From NCBI RefSeq assembly GCF_902167145.1, contig NC_050098.1, positions 112,444,207 through 112,508,206 of the forward strand: a stretch of DNA of 64,000 bases, given 5' to 3'. The number at the start of each line of letters is the position of its first letter. Position 1 is the stretch's first letter. This DNA comes from Zea mays. Lineage: Eukaryota; Streptophyta; Magnoliopsida; Poales; Poaceae. This document shows positions 1 to 12,517 of this stretch, piece after piece. The notes under the pieces are model-generated. The model was not told the DNA's origin and searched no databases. It worked only from the letters and a program-made list of their open reading frames with translations. A program made the position numbers and the translations under genes.

Positions 1-74
1 TGTGAGAGTGTCTCCTGATTTGTGTCCAGTGGCTGCAGAGCAGCCCCTGGCGCTGTTGTCTTCTTCGATGGCAT
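1..74 (-). CDS. gag: gag N-terminus of element C, partial
   Basis: The first 24 codons of a Gypsy gag on the minus strand. The ATG is at 74-72, shortly downstream of the primer-binding site. The peptide begins MPSKK and runs into an ALQPLD-NQET segment that aligns with the start of the element H gag (44772 leftwards, MAPKK then ALQPLD-NQET). The rest lies left of the window. Gag is the structural protein of the virus-like particle. The call depends on the match to H and the right position after LTR and PBS; no domain is covered. Confidence 0.7.
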   Translation of the reverse strand, partial: MPSKKTTAPGAALQPLDTNQETLS

Positions 75-120
75 GACGAAGGTGAATGCTTGCCGAAGGT
101 GGTCGTTTCAATTCACCAAC

Positions 121-132
121 GGTGGGCGCCAA
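121..132 (-). other. Primer-binding site of element C
   Basis: On the minus strand the LTR ends in CAACA and is followed at once by TTGGCGCCCACC, the complement of a tRNA 3' end (CCA). The same PBS is found in H (44837-44848) and J (55317 onwards). Confidence 0.75.
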
Positions 133-802
133 TGTTGTTCACTTGTTCTCAAATGATGTGAATCATGAACAAGGCAACACAATTGTTAATTATTAGAGAC
201 CTTTGTCTTCCGAAGCATTATCTTCCCATGGGTATAATGGTCATCAGACGAAGGTCATGAAGGACATACCTTCATCATTTTAATGTGCAAACATGTTTAC
301 AAAGGAATGAAGATAATAACTGCATCTCGTTAATTCATTCATATTTGTATTCCGTAAAACATGCATAAATATTAATAAAATTCATATTACATTGATATTT
401 TCGGCTTGTTCGAAGGCGAAGACACGAGAGAGTGATTACAATTCAGCGTGAACAGTACGGTGCTACTGTTCATCTATTTATAGGCATGGGACACAGCCCA
501 GGTAAAAGTACATTTATGTCCCTAACATCTATTTATATTCATAACATGAATCATTAAGGACTAAATAGTCTTTTTCCCCTTTCGGTCAGCATCGCATTTG
601 GTCTTCGTCACCATATTAAGTCGAAGCTCTTCGGCTATAGCTTCGGCGACCATTCTTATCACCTTCGGGTTACATCTTCACATCGTATGTCTTTGCCATG
701 AGAGAAGACCTTTATGCCGAAGCCCACTGTAATAATCCATATACTGAAAACATATGGTCAGTCACGTTTTTGAGGACCTTCGAAAGAGGAAGGCCCCCAA
801 CA
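133..802 (-). repeat. 5' LTR of element C (670 bp)
   Basis: Bounded by TGTT and AACA with TG...CA ends. It contains a TATA box on the minus strand (CTATAAATAG, near 474-485) and is rich in the CTTCGG/CCGAAG motif that marks this family. It is similar along its length to the LTRs of H and to solo LTR I. Confidence 0.85.
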
Positions 803-3800
803 CTTGGGGAATAACAAAGAACATTACACCAAACATATGCAACAGATCAAACACAAGTCCAGTAGAAAAGTATAGATACCCACGTGAACTCTAGGTTCTA
901 GGGTAGATCACTTTATTTAAGGGTATATTGTTCTCTAACTAAGTTTATCTTAGTAAAAATTACTTACTTTACCAAAGTTATTCCATAGATGGGATTACAC
1001 TAAATGAATTTAAGTTTACAAAGTTACAAACTTGAACATTCATTGGTGCTTTACCTTTTAACTTATTCTTGAATAAATATTCTATTACTTTAAGTTAACC
1101 TAGAGTCTAGTCACAAAATAAAGATATGCAGACAGTGGGTGAATATAATTTAAACAGATAGAGAATAACATTATGAACATTTTGCAATTTGAACCATCCA
1201 ATTTGGAGTTCATATGCAAAAGATATAAAATTTACAAGTTTTGGAATTTAAAACCCTAAATTAGACACCTTTTATTAATTAAACTAAAGCCCAGGGCTCT
1301 TTTTGCAAAAGTCTAGGGGCTCGGCTGAAAGAAAAAAAGGACGGCGGGTTCTAATACCCGAGAACCAAGGGTTTTTTTTACAAAACAACAAACAAAAGGG
1401 GTATCAGATCTCCTTGGCCGTTAGATCTCGAATCAACGACCGAGATTAGAACCAATGGGCGGGAGCGGGGGCCTGACAGGTGGGGCTCGAGGCGGGGCGT
1501 GACGCTGACGCGCGGGACCCATGTGACAGCGGCGCGTCGAGGGCGCGGGGCGCTCTGGCCACTAGATCTCGAAACAACGGCCCTGGTTCATTGAACCATA
1601 CGAACTGTTACCCGAAACCCTAGACCATCGGATCATGGGTGGACGGCCATGATCGGGCGTCTAGGGACTTAACAATCCCTGGTCAGCCAGGGGCGGCGCT
1701 GCTTGTGCCCGCAGCGGCGTAGCCGCCGGAGGTGAGGCAGGCCGGGGGTTCTAGGGCGCTGGGGTGGTCTGGGTAGGCCAGGGAGGTTAAGGAGGGCCCA
1801 ACAAGCACTATGGCGAAGCATGGGTCGCGAGAACGGGACCGAGGCGGGCAGACGACGGAGAAGGGGCTCGGGCGGACCGGAGAGCACTCCGGCGAGCAAT
1901 GTCGGGCGCAATGGGGGACAATCCGGTGTGCCGAGGCCGGCATGAGCTCCGGTGAAGGGGTAGGAGTACTCTATGCCTGGGTTTGGGCATGGGGAGGGGC
2001 TATACTGGCTGGACGCTATGAAGACGCGGCGGCCCAACGAGGAGTGGCTCCGGCAAGCCCAAATTCCTCACGGTGAGACAAATTCAGTGCAAAAGAAGGA
2101 TGGGGAAAGGTTCCTTACCTTGAGGTGGTGCTCGGGGAAGGTTGGCATGGCGCTGGAGGGCTTCGGTTGGCCAGACGATGAGGAATCACGACGGCGACGA
2201 GCTCCGGTCTGTGCAGGGGACAGGTTAGGCGTGGACCGGACATAGGGGTCGGTGAAAGGGGAAACCATGGCGGGTTCCCGGTGCACAGAGCTCAGGCGAA
2301 GCTCACCGTGGTCGAGGTGATGGCAAAGGCCCGGCGGGGACGGCGGAGCAACGATGGTGGTGGCGCTGCGAGCTAGGTGGGTGCGAGAGCAGAGAGAGGG
2401 TGAATGAGGGGCAGGGGCGAGCTGAGGGGGCGCGGGGTTTTCACCTAGGCGCTCGAGCGATGTGAGTGGCGAGTCATGGGGCGTGGGCGCGGTTTGACCA
2501 CGCGGAGCGCACGCCATGGGCGCGGGCACGACAGTTGTGGGGAGGGGACGGGACTGACGGGCGGGGCCCGCGGGTCAGCGAGGGAGCACGCGAGCGAGCA
2601 GGCGAACCGGTGCTGACGGGACGGTCCCACTAAGCAGAGAGGGAGTTAGCGAGTGCGCGCAGACGAGCGAGGCGCGGAGCCGACGGGTGGGACCCACCTG
2701 GCAGTGGAAGAGGGCGCGCGGGCGGATTAGGCTTAATGGGCCAAAAGGCCAGGGAAGGGGGCAGCTGGGCTTCTTTACCTTTTTCTTTTTTAGAATTTTC
2801 TAATTCCTTTTCCTTTTGTTTTCTCTTTTGGTTTCAAATTCAAACATGCCACAAATTGAAATAATTCAAACATATGCATCAAACAAAAGAACAATCTAAG
2901 TTCAGCATGGTGCAACATTTCATGACTCCCATATGTTTTGATATAGTAAAAATGATTTATCTCCCAAATTGTTGCACCCGGGTTTCGGGGCACCAAGACC
3001 CAGGCGCGAACATAATCACCAGGTGTGATGGGACCAAATCTCACACATATGATGAATCATGATACAGAAACGAATGTCACATATTTACTATATAATAGGA
3101 GTTCTATACAAAATAAATAAATAATTACATCATAAGGAGACAACGATCCAGCAACCCAAAGTTGACTGGGAGACGATGGCCTAGACTTCTCACGAACTCA
3201 TCACAGCATCCTCCATGCGCCTCATCCTGCGGTACGTGTTCTTGACCTGTGGGGGTGTGAGACAACAAGGATGAGCTCACATACGTTCATCGCTCAACAA
3301 GTTGTGGGGAATAATATGCATGAACTTGCCAAAGGTGGGAGCTCATGTGAAGTGTAAGGCTTACCAAAGAGGATGGCTAAAGCTGAGCATTGCTTTTAAA
3401 GTTGGTCAAAATTTTATTAGCAGTTACTAAGTGTAAGTAGATACCAACCCAAATAAGTAATAGATCAAAATTTATAACAACACCCGTGATGCAATGCATA
3501 TGACAAATTAAGTTTAGTTCCATAAATTACTCATGTGAGTGTCCGAGCTGCTCATGACCGTGAGCATGGCTGATATACCAGTTTTACACTCTGTAGAGGT
3601 TGCACATCTTTACCCACAAGTCATGTTACCCATTTGCCAATAGGTCATGTATCACATACACCTCTACCAAGGAAGCGAGGCAGGGTAACACTACGAGGCC
3701 TTTACAAAGTTCCACTAGCTTCAGAAAACCTGCTACAGTTTCTAGGAAGCTCCAATGCAGGGATCCCTCGCCTGACAGCCATCGCAGCAAAATCAACCCA

Positions 3801-6442
3801 AGGACCTCCCTACAATGACCACTCCCCTACTGCCCTTGCCCCTTTCGGGTAAGGTAGTCATTCACTAGTTTTCCTAATTAATCAGCCAAGGGCGTCCCAT
3901 ACCACCCTTGTGGTAGCACTGTTTTCTCGGGTGGTTCTCCATGTTCCAATTAACAATATGATCTTATCATGAACAATAATCAAACAACAACATAATTGGA
4001 ACATGATCATAATGAACATTAGTTTCCCAAAACTAGGTAGAGCAATAACAAATGTACCCAATAATTCATCTGTTTACAAGGCAGGGAATAAACAATGGTA
4101 GTTAAACCTATTAGGTCCCATCAAATTAACCTGATGCATGTCACAATGATTAACAGCGAACATTATTAGGTAAAAAGGAGCGATCAAGGGCACAACTTGT
4201 CTGGGACTCAAGATTCCAGGTACAAGGAGGATCTTGAGATTATCGTAACCTTGCTGCTAATCGTAGCAATACAAACAAACATAGTATAGGAAAAATTAAC
4301 ATCACACCAAACATAAGCACAAATTGCAGAATAATGTTCTACGCGTTGCTATGAGACCGTGGGTTCGAGAACTACTAAAATTGGAGTTACGGTTACAGAG
4401 TTATGATTTACTGAAGATTTAAGTGTTGGCTATAAAATAAACTAAGTGCATAATTTTAACTTAGGTTTCATAATAAACTAAGGTTACCAAAGGATAAACA
4501 ATATTAATATGAACCCAATGCAACTGGAATGGATCAAAAAGGAATTAAAATAAAGAAGTTATGAATTTATTAGTGTTTAGGGAATTATTTTCTCTATTAG
4601 AATCATTTCCTGATTTGTTTTATTAAACTGGAACTCAAATTTGGACTATGTGCACCAATAGCCGAGGACCCAGGGTCTTTATTGCAAATACTTGGGCCTA
4701 TGTGTATTCATCTTCTCAGGCGAATGGACTGCGGGTTCTTTTGAAGAAAACCGAGGGGTCTCTTTGAAACTTTGCCCGCAAAGGGGTATTTTCACGTCAC
4801 AGCCGTTGGATCGCGATCCAAGGGTGTAAATTAGATCAATATCTGTTTGAACCAGTATGCTCTCGAGACCAAGGGATCAATATCTGTCCAAATCAGGATT
4901 GACGGCTAGTATTCATCCTACGAAGAGGTATGAGCTAGATCTGATCTTGGCCCTTATTCACTCGATGGACGGCTCACATATCCCCGCCCGTCCTTCCAGT
5001 GGCCACCCACGGCGGCGCAGAGCCCATACGGAGGCACCCCCCGCTGGAGACTCGTGAGGCCATTCCCGGGCCCCTAACCCTGATCTATTTGGTGCTACAC
5101 GAAGAGAGGACAAAAGCGAACATAATAGGTAGCGATTTACCGTTGGTCGATTAGCGGAGTTCCCCACCCATGGTGAAGGATGGATCCGCGGTGGCGCCCA
5201 TGCTCCATCGACAATCCCAAGCGTCCCTAACATCAACCCTGCCTGGTGATGCCACGGGAGTCCTCCACATGACCTACGAAGTATCCCAGGCTGGACGCAG
5301 ATGCCACATCATTGATGCACACGTGGATTAACGAAGGCGACGATCTCCCACCATCTCTCCGACCGCACCCTCAGCCCCCGTTGAGGTGCACACACGAGCC
5401 CAAGGTTATTTCGGCTGTGGGGACATAAGGACGAGGCGCAAAGCTTCCTTTTATACCTAGGGCCCGAGTCCAACCACGGGAACCACAATTAGCGCCAAAC
5501 CCGGCGGCGGTCACGGCGGCGTTTCTGTAGGAGTCTGATGCCGAAGACGAAGAGGAGTCTGACATGGGAGTCCCACTGCCAGAGGCCAGCCGAGGGCATG
5601 CACGCGGGCGTGGCTTCAGAGAGGGCCGACGCGAGGGGGTGAGGGATTAAAGTGGGCCAGGGTCAGAGAATCGACCCATTAACTGCTTTATCATTTTATT
5701 TTTTATTTCTATTTCTAGTTTTCCTAGTTTCTATTAAACTCAAAAATTTGAATATGAGTTTGAGTAAATGCATAAACAATAAACTCCAATATGAATGCAA
5801 AGGTTTTATAAAATCTTTATTTTACTTGTTTGTAACTATTTAGGTAAATAATTCAAACACCAGTTAAATGCAGCAAACAAAGAACCTCAACATGAATTTA
5901 TGATATATTTTATTTATTTATTGGTTAATTATTCACCTAAATGAATGCTTCTATATGCATAATTCATAAGGGATTGATTTACACATTACTTATTTAGTTT
6001 AGGAGAAATTTAATATAAAGTCTTCATTATGATTTATTTTTTCTTTTGATCCAAATATTTCTAAGGAGTGCTCTAATTATAAAATTATAATAAATAGATT
6101 GAAAGTGTTTCTTTTACTTATTGTTCCATAGTTTTAACTTGAACTTTAGCTGCAAGACTTGAATCTCAGTTTTAAACTACCAAGCTCTTGATATTACTAT
6201 TTATTTATTCTTGGGAGATATACTTTGAAACCTAAGGAATCTATTAAATCATATTCTAACTCAAATCTTTCTAGGGAAACCTTTATGAACCCCAAAATAG
6301 AATTTTGGGTGTTACACAAATGTTGAACATAACTCTAATAAAAAGAAGAGATAATAAATCTAGAGAGAGAAACAAGGAGTAGCACCTGAATTTGGTAGAT
6401 ATTAGAGAAGAAATTTTATACCCCTAAATTGAGGGTGTTACA
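803..6442 (-). mobile_element. Element A: Del/Tekay-like Gypsy LTR part, interrupted by C and B
   Basis: On the minus strand an LTR begins at 6442 with TGTAACACCCTCAATTTAGG and continues leftwards through 6322, then (beyond inserted B) from 2969 to 803, where C interrupts it. 803-1300 is AT-rich, 1420-2760 is GC-rich with no supported gene, and 2770-2969 is AT-rich again. The order and several short blocks (for example the pyrimidine-rich tract at 2770-2870 against 5690-5900 in B) resemble solo LTR B, so A and B are related. Flank 6443-6447 (AAACC) would be one TSD copy. A minus-strand splice-donor-like AAG|GTAAGG lies at about 2112-2120. No internal region is visible, so full element or solo LTR cannot be decided. 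Confidence 0.65.
2970..6316 (-). mobile_element. Element B: 3.35-kb solo LTR, Del/Tekay-like Gypsy
   Basis: The minus strand starts TGTAACACCC at 6316 and ends GGGTGCAACA at 2970. Perfect 5-bp target duplications (CAAAT) stand at 2965-2969 and 6317-6321. There is no internal LTR boundary, PBS or gag/pol reading frame, which fits a solo LTR left by recombination between two LTRs. The region read at 3330-3240 on the minus strand (CTTGTTGAG ... CTCATCCTTGTTG) matches the corresponding part of the D LTR at 31188-31222, which supports the family call. Inside: AT-rich 3060-4860, GC-rich 4950-5650, AT-rich 5660-6300. A donor-like GTAAATCG on the minus strand is near 5133-5140. Confidence 0.75.
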
Positions 6443-7826
6443 AAACCTCTTGCTTTAATTGCTCATTCTCCATTGCAATCTCATCCGAACATGTTTCTAT
6501 AACAACATTCTTAACAAAAACTTGATTGCAGGGGTTATAATCATCAATGAAATCAAAACAAGAAGTAGATACATATTTCTTAATAATTTCAGGTATTTCA
6601 ACCGAAAATACTCTTGGGGAGCTTAATAGTTAACTCATTATTGTGTCTGCTAAGAATTTCCATTTCCCTAGCAAGTTTTCAATGGCTTCTTGGGAGCTAG
6701 CTAACTTATCCTTAAGTTTTTGCATTCTTTTTAATAAGGCTATCATCGGTAGCTAAGGATGTAACATTAGACTCTAATTGCTTAATTTTACTTGATAGCT
6801 CACAATTTAAATTTACAAATGTTTCACTTTTTTCTAGCAGACATTTATACTCATCTTGAGAGCTAATCAACTTATTTTTCAAAGTTTTAAGTTGAGCCTT
6901 TTGTTTAGTGCATACATCCTCAAAAAATTTATCAGCTTCCGCAAGCTCATCTAAGTAGTGCTTTTCCTCACCTTCATCATCACTACTGCTATCATCACTA
7001 GAGGATGGAATACTCATTTTACCTCTTGCCATAAGGCACTTGCGTGATGACTGTGATGAGCGTGATGAGGATCATTGGCTGCGCGTCCTTGGATGTTCAT
7101 CTTCGCTTGAAGAGTCATCCCAAGTTTTGACACTTGTAAGCGCCTTGCCTTTGCTCCTCCCCTTTGTGGGTTCGGCCATATTTGGACAGTTATCCCTGAA
7201 GTGGCCCTTCTCCCCGCATGCGAAGCATCCTCTCTTTCTTTTCCTTTTCCTATCAATGTTAAAGAGAAGATCCTCGAACCGCAGGAGGTACACCCATTAG
7301 ATAATCTTGCGGATCATCCCCATTACCTTTCTGACGCGTCAGATTGTTTCTTCATCCTCGGAGGATGATGTTGATGGTTGATTATCTTCATCATCATCAC
7401 TTTCTTCTTATTCCTCTTCTTCACTTGAGGAGCTTGGAGTGGGAGCCTTCTTATGTCCCTTGTTCTTTTCATCACATGCAAAAGCATATGGTCTTGAAGA
7501 AGTTGGCTCCCCTTATCGACCCATTTTTCGCGACATTTCAAATGCCGCAATCTTTCCGATCACAATTGTCAGGGTCATTGTACTCAAGTCCTCCATGTTG
7601 CGAAGAATGGTGATGATGATCCCATATCTTTGTTGTGGTAGTAGGGAGATAATCTTCCTCACAATGTCCGCATCACCTAACTTATCAATGCCAATATAAT
7701 TGAGCTCATTGATGATTAGATTTAAACGAGAATATATGTCTCTAATAAGCTCATTTTCTTTCATAGAAAAAGAATTGTATTCATTTAAAACTAGGCAATG
7801 TTTTTGCTCACGGACATTTGATGTAC
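6443..7826 (-). pseudogene. gag: Decayed Copia gag, truncated at both ends
   Basis: Minus-strand remains of a Copia gag. From right to left: a gag core (7800-7513) with the NELNYIGIDKLGDADIVRKI type segment of the plant UBN2-like gag fold, an acidic Ser/Glu/Asp linker, a CCHC zinc knuckle (about 7225-7180, CFACGEKGHFRDNC), a second acidic linker, and a coiled-coil tail (7032-6712) reaching an NEQLKQEV segment at 6443. Several stops and frame changes break it. On the right it is cut by the LTR of D, on the left by the LTR of A, so it is the oldest layer in the window. The remainder of the element is expected beyond D, outside the window. Confidence 0.75.
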
Positions 7827-8246
7827 TGTAACGCCCTGAATTTGGGGGTAGAATTTTTTCCTCTTTTCTCTCACCAAATTCGGGCGTTACTCTCTTTTCT
7901 CTTGCCGTTTCGCTCCTTCTTCCCAAGTTCAAAACCAGTATAGTGACAGGTGTTCGTGTCATGTATGAACAAAACCTAAGTGTCATGGGTGTTGCATCAT
8001 GCCGAAGCACATTTCTTTGTCTGATGTTGCGTATTCGTCTCGTTCCGTCTCGGTTTTTGGTTCGCGATTGGAGTCTGTTTGATAGTCGTGCGTGTCGTGG
8101 GTTTCTATCCGCGAAGTGGCCAGGCCCAACCCAGCCCAGCCCAGCCCGGCCCAGCCTGGCCCGCGCGCCCCCGGCGCCCCCACACCCCCCATGCGCCCCC
8201 TCCTTCTCTCTCTCTCTCATTTGGATTTCCCGCGCAGCAACCTCTC

Positions 8247-9735
8247 TGAAAGTAGCCTAGAGGGGGGTGAATAGGCTACACCTGAATATTTTCACTAAAA
8301 ACTTCGAAATAGGTTAAATTAAAGTTGCACAGGTGCAAACCGGTTCAGTCAATTTTAATCACAACTGAACAAGTTTGAACCCGCTCAACTTAAATTTGAT
8401 AATCTATTGAACAAATGCGAAGTAGTGAAGAATATAGCTAAAGATTTGTCCTACACAAAAAAAACTACTTAAATGAATAATATGAACCAACCACAGAATG
8501 TAAAGCGCTTGACAAGAGCACACAAGAACACGCGATATAACCCGAGGTTCGGCAACCACCACAAAGGTGTCCTACTCCTCGTTGAGGAACCCACAAAGGG
8601 TCGGGTCTTTTCCAACCCTAATCCTCCACAAGCCGACCACAAAGGTCAAGGCAATCTCTTCTCAAATCAGCTCAAGGAGCGGGTGATACAAACTTCTTGG
8701 GGTCGTCCACAAATTTGGAGACTCCCAAGCAACCTCTAACCGTCAAGGAACACGAGGTTCCAAGAGTAACAAATCCGCACACGGTTAAGTTTGCAACGAG
8801 CTCAAGAACAAGAGAATGGGAGAATCGAGATGAAATTGACAGCGAGTTCGATCGAGTTCACCTCACACCAAGGGTCCTTCAAATGATTGAAGGAGATGCG
8901 ATTGCGGGTGTGAAAGGTGAAGTGAATGCTCTTGTTTGAAGGTTGGTCAGCCAAGGATTCGTGGGAGAGGCAGGAGTTAATGAGAGAGAGAGTGTGAGGG
9001 GGTATATAAAGGATCCCCCAAAAGCTGGCAGCCGTTGGGAGAAAATGGCCAAAAACCGGTTGAACCGGTTTCCAAACCGGTTGAACCGGTTTCTGCCAGG
9101 GGGAACCCGGTCCACTGATCTACTCAGCCGGACACTCGACCGGTTTCAAAACCGGCTAAGTAGGGACAAAATTCGGCTCAACCGGTTTCTAAAAAATATC
9201 TGCTGCGACTTTCTCTGACAGCTCTGACTGTCAGATAGGTCAGAGCAGAGGTGGCAGGTGAACAGTACCGAAACCGGTTGAACCGGTTTCAGGACCGGTT
9301 GAACCGGTTTTGGGGGCTGAAACCAAACTTTGAGAATTTTGAAAAGAACAAAAGGGGAGTCTTTGTGAGAAGTAAAATTTGTTTTTCTCAAGGGCATTCA
9401 TGATCTGGGAAAATGATCTCCAAGAAGTTTTAAAAGATTTTGAACTTGGCTCGTTTCACAACTTACTTAACCGTCGCGGATCCCTCTTAATTGTACGGCG
9501 ATTCCTATGACTCAAGAATTATAAATTTAGCACCGTCGTTGTTTCTTAGCACTTGGAGCACGCCATTTGATGTGGAATTTTAAATCCGCTGTGCTTTATA
9601 CTTTTATGCTTGTAAGGTCTGTGCTTCTCATGTCTGTAGAAATACTGTGTACATACTAGGAGCAAACTTGTTAGAATCTTAGTTTGTTTTGTCATTAATC
9701 ACCAAAACCCTCAATTAGGGTTGATTGCACTTACA
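8247..9735 (-). repeat. 3' LTR of element E
   Basis: 1489 bp, TGAAAGTAGC ... ACTTACA, the same length as its partner at 18554-20042. It carries blocks of the palindromic AACCGGTT motif at 9054-9091 and 9270-9310, and a TATA-like TATATAAA at 9003-9010 (CCTTTATATACC on the transcribed strand). Confidence 0.92.
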
Positions 9736-10177
9736 ATCTCCCCCTTTTTGGTGATTGATGCCAAAACAAACTAGAATGGAAATAAGAATTAAAAGTTACA
9801 AGTACTTGCGATATAAAATCTTTTGTGTATGTGTAGCTCCCTCTAAATATGTGCATGAGTTTTGCGATATTAACATTGACTTGATATGTCAATTTGCAAC
9901 ATATTTAGAGAGAGAGAACAATCAACATCATACACAAAAATGATGAGGTATGAAACATAATTGAATAGAAAGAGTAAAAGCACATTCGAGCTCATTATTG
10001 CATAGCATATGATCTAAAAAAAGGTTCTACAGCTATTACAATAATGAGAGCTCGTCTCATCACATCATAGAAGTGTTTATGGCATTCAAGCCATGCATGC
10101 AACAAATAGTTATTACAGACCAAGTGTTCATTACAAAAATAAAAGGGTACTGCATAATAAACGTTCTCCCCCTTTTT
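9736..10177 (-). other. Polypurine tracts and 3' spacer of element E
   Basis: On the minus strand AAAAAGGGGGAGAT (9749-9736) abuts the 3' LTR and is the plus-strand primer site. A second copy, AAAAAGGGGGAGA, lies upstream at 10177-10165. Repeated polypurine tracts are a known Sirevirus feature. No gene is seen between them. Confidence 0.75.
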
Positions 10178-10220
10178 GGCACAAGAACCAAAAAGAGAGA
10201 GAGAATCGCCAATCTAATGA

Positions 10221-12032
10221 TCACCAGTGAGGAGGAGGAGGATGAGGAGCGAAGAAGTGTTGCGCCAGGTCGGAGGCAAAGTGTTCCTCTCCAGACTGGG
10301 CCAGAGGAGGAGCACTGCCAGACGGGTCCTGGGGCGGAGGATAAGAGGACGATTGGCCCGGATCCCCGTGATATGGGGGCGGGACAAACTGCTCTGGATC
10401 ATCAAAATAAGTTTCTTCTTCTTCGACGTCATCAGCTGATGAAAAAGGTACCCCATATGCCTGCTGGTACCACTCGTTGACATCTGGAGGAGGAGGGTGG
10501 AGAGGTACATCAGGAGAGCGAGGGGCGAAGGGAGTACCCAAAGCGGAAGCTTGACGACGTAGGTTGTCGTCGGTCTCCCGCTGACGTCGAGCCACCTCAT
10601 GGACATCTGCAGCAATATTTCGGCACATGGAGAAGAAAGCCGCAAACCCGTGGGCCAAGCGGGCACCCATCCCACGGCCACGACCTCGACCACGACCATG
10701 TGGTGTGGGAGATCCGCGGCCAGGGGAAGGGCGCGAGGCACCAGCAGCAGCAGTACCAGCACCAGCAGACGGACCCGCAGATGAATGACCACGAGAACTG
10801 GAGGGGGCTTTCCTGAGGCGCCCAGCTGGATTGTTGGGATCAATCCAGAAAGGGGTGTATGATTGATGTCAGGTACCTTTGTCAAATCTGAACTGGGTCA
10901 CGACCTCAATCATCTTCATAATGAATGGAGCATGAAGACACCCCTTTAAAGGAAAGCAGGCGGCATGAATAATTTCCTGCCATATCATGTCAAAGACATT
11001 AATCCTTTCTGAGCTGTTGGGTTTCATAAAAGAGAGCAAGACCTTGCTCTCCCCAAGGATGTTCATCTGATTTCCCCCTTTTGGAATGAGGGTCATCCTG
11101 CAGAGGGAGTTAATATAACGATAATACTTATGAATGTTGGTCGACTCCCAATACTTTCCAGACTCAGACAGATGAAGATCCTTGGCTTCATCTCTTGTGG
11201 GCTGCCGGAAATCATGAATCTTGATCTTGTCTCCAGATATATCATCGTCAGAAAAGCCAAGAATGTGAGCAAATCGACGATAGCTCACCTTGTACCAACT
11301 ACCTTCAATGAAGAAGTTCAGATAGGGGTAGTTGTAATGACTCTCCTCGTCAGCAAGCTTTATCCAGAGAGTGGAGTAGAATTGAGCAATCACTTCATCA
11401 TTCCAATCATATTGGAATGTCATGATATTCTTCATTTGTTTCCTTTCACAGGCCCTCAGTGCCTGTGACATTTCTGGGTCCCCAATGGCTTCACAACCTT
11501 CCCAGTTAATATATCGTTGATGCAGGATAGGTTGATGCTTCTTGGGGAGAATAACGGAATTATAGAAATCCACGTGGTGAAGAGTCCAAAAGCGATTTCC
11601 ATCGATCCTGGCATCACGAATACGCAATACAGGATTTTGGAAACAAAGATCCTGGAGAAGAGCAGAGCCTCCACTGGCAGTGAAGTCAGTGACTGGCTCA
11701 TTGCCAGCACGCCGAGCCTCTGCCCGGTGGAGGACCAAGCCGCGAATCACAGGAGCGTGGGCCGGGGGAAGATCAACTTCATCGTCCTTCCCGCCATCAT
11801 CATCACTTGCAGGCTCCCACGCCTGCGGATTCGTCGCAGGTCGAGACCGTCCGGAAGGATTCCGGGATGTCCGACCGCGAGCACTTTGAGACCCGGAGGC
11901 CTCAGCACCCGGCATGACATTGCCGCTTCCGCGCCCTCGCTTGGATCGAGAGCGAGGTGGGGTATCTCCATGGATTTCCTGGTCATCCGAGGAGTCGGAT
12001 TCGACCACGGACGGGTTCCTTCGACGCACCAT
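10221..12032 (-). pseudogene. Sirevirus envelope-like protein gene, one internal stop
   Basis: A 603-codon frame on the minus strand, start at 12032 (MVRRRNPSV), stop at 10223-10221, broken by one in-frame TGA at 10871-10869 that fits a CGA-to-TGA change. The N-terminal 110 residues are rich in Ser, Arg, Asp and Pro. The middle (about 150-390) is a compact domain with the WTLHHVDFYNSVILPKK, EGSWYKVSYRRFAHILGF and KYYRYINSLCRM segments. The C-terminus is low-complexity, rich in Pro, Gly and Arg. I see no signal peptide or clear membrane anchor, so 'envelope-like' rests on position (between pol and 3' LTR of a Sirevirus), not on demonstrated function. Upstream lie a possible 5'-UTR intron (12303-12034, AG|GTATTG to TTCTTAG) and a promoter-like block at 12518-12800. 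Confidence 0.6.
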
Positions 12033-12517
12033 TCTAAGAAATAAGAAATAGAACCTGTGATGAGCAAGGATCAAACATGTTTGAGTAGGAACACATAAGA
12101 TATTGACCATGCACTTCAACCGTTCATATGAGCGGTTCAACTACAACGAACAATATCGAATCGCTAATCTCTAACAATGTTTGTGACAAATGAAGATAGT
12201 CTAAGTGTTGCAATCACTTAAACTAAAGTGTACCCAACGAATGATACAATAGATAATCAAAAACGCGTAGGATCGAGTACAAGAAAAAAACATAGGGCAA
12301 TACCTCGATCCGAAGATTGGGTCAAGAACTCTCAACGAGATGGAGGAAAATGGTGGAAACACGCCGGGAAGAACGGATCTCCAACCACTCTTCCAAAAGG
12401 TGTGAGGGCACGAGAGAGTTTTTTTTGGAGTGGAGTGTGAAGGTGAGAGAGAGGAGAATGAGAGGGCGGCGGCGGCTGGAAAATGAGTCTGAGAAGGGAA
12501 GAGGAGAGAGGGAGAGA

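Larger units (their letters stand above)
1..802 (-). mobile_element. Element C: Tat-like Gypsy element, 5' part only
   Basis: The 5' end of a minus-strand LTR retrotransposon, cut by the window edge. Reading the minus strand it has a TG...CA LTR (802 to 133), a primer-binding site (132-121) and the first codons of gag (74-1). The LTR start, TGTTGGGGGCC, and the gag N-terminus match element H (38105-45493), and the LTR also matches solo LTR I (51153-51815), so this is one family. The flank at 803-807 (CTTGG) would be one copy of the TSD; the other lies outside the window. Whether this copy has pol cannot be seen, but H has none. Confidence 0.85.

Noticed and set aside
1669..2630. Overlapping frames on both strands in the GC-rich part of LTR A
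   Set aside because: No conserved domain, open in many frames at once, and inside an LTR-like sequence; no evidence of a host gene.
8473..8939. Frames of 88 and 80 residues in the E LTR, repeated at 18781-19247
   Set aside because: They are present twice only because both LTRs are; no domain and no start context, so they are LTR sequence.
10214..10885. A 223-residue Leu/Val-rich frame overlapping the E envelope-like gene, possible membrane protein
   Set aside because: It is out of frame with the envelope-like gene, whose frame is kept across the single TGA; the hydrophobic look comes from translating Pro/Ala-rich coding sequence in a shifted frame.
11517..12044. A 175-residue plus-strand frame opposite the envelope-like gene
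   Set aside because: No domain; antisense shadow of a GC-rich coding region.
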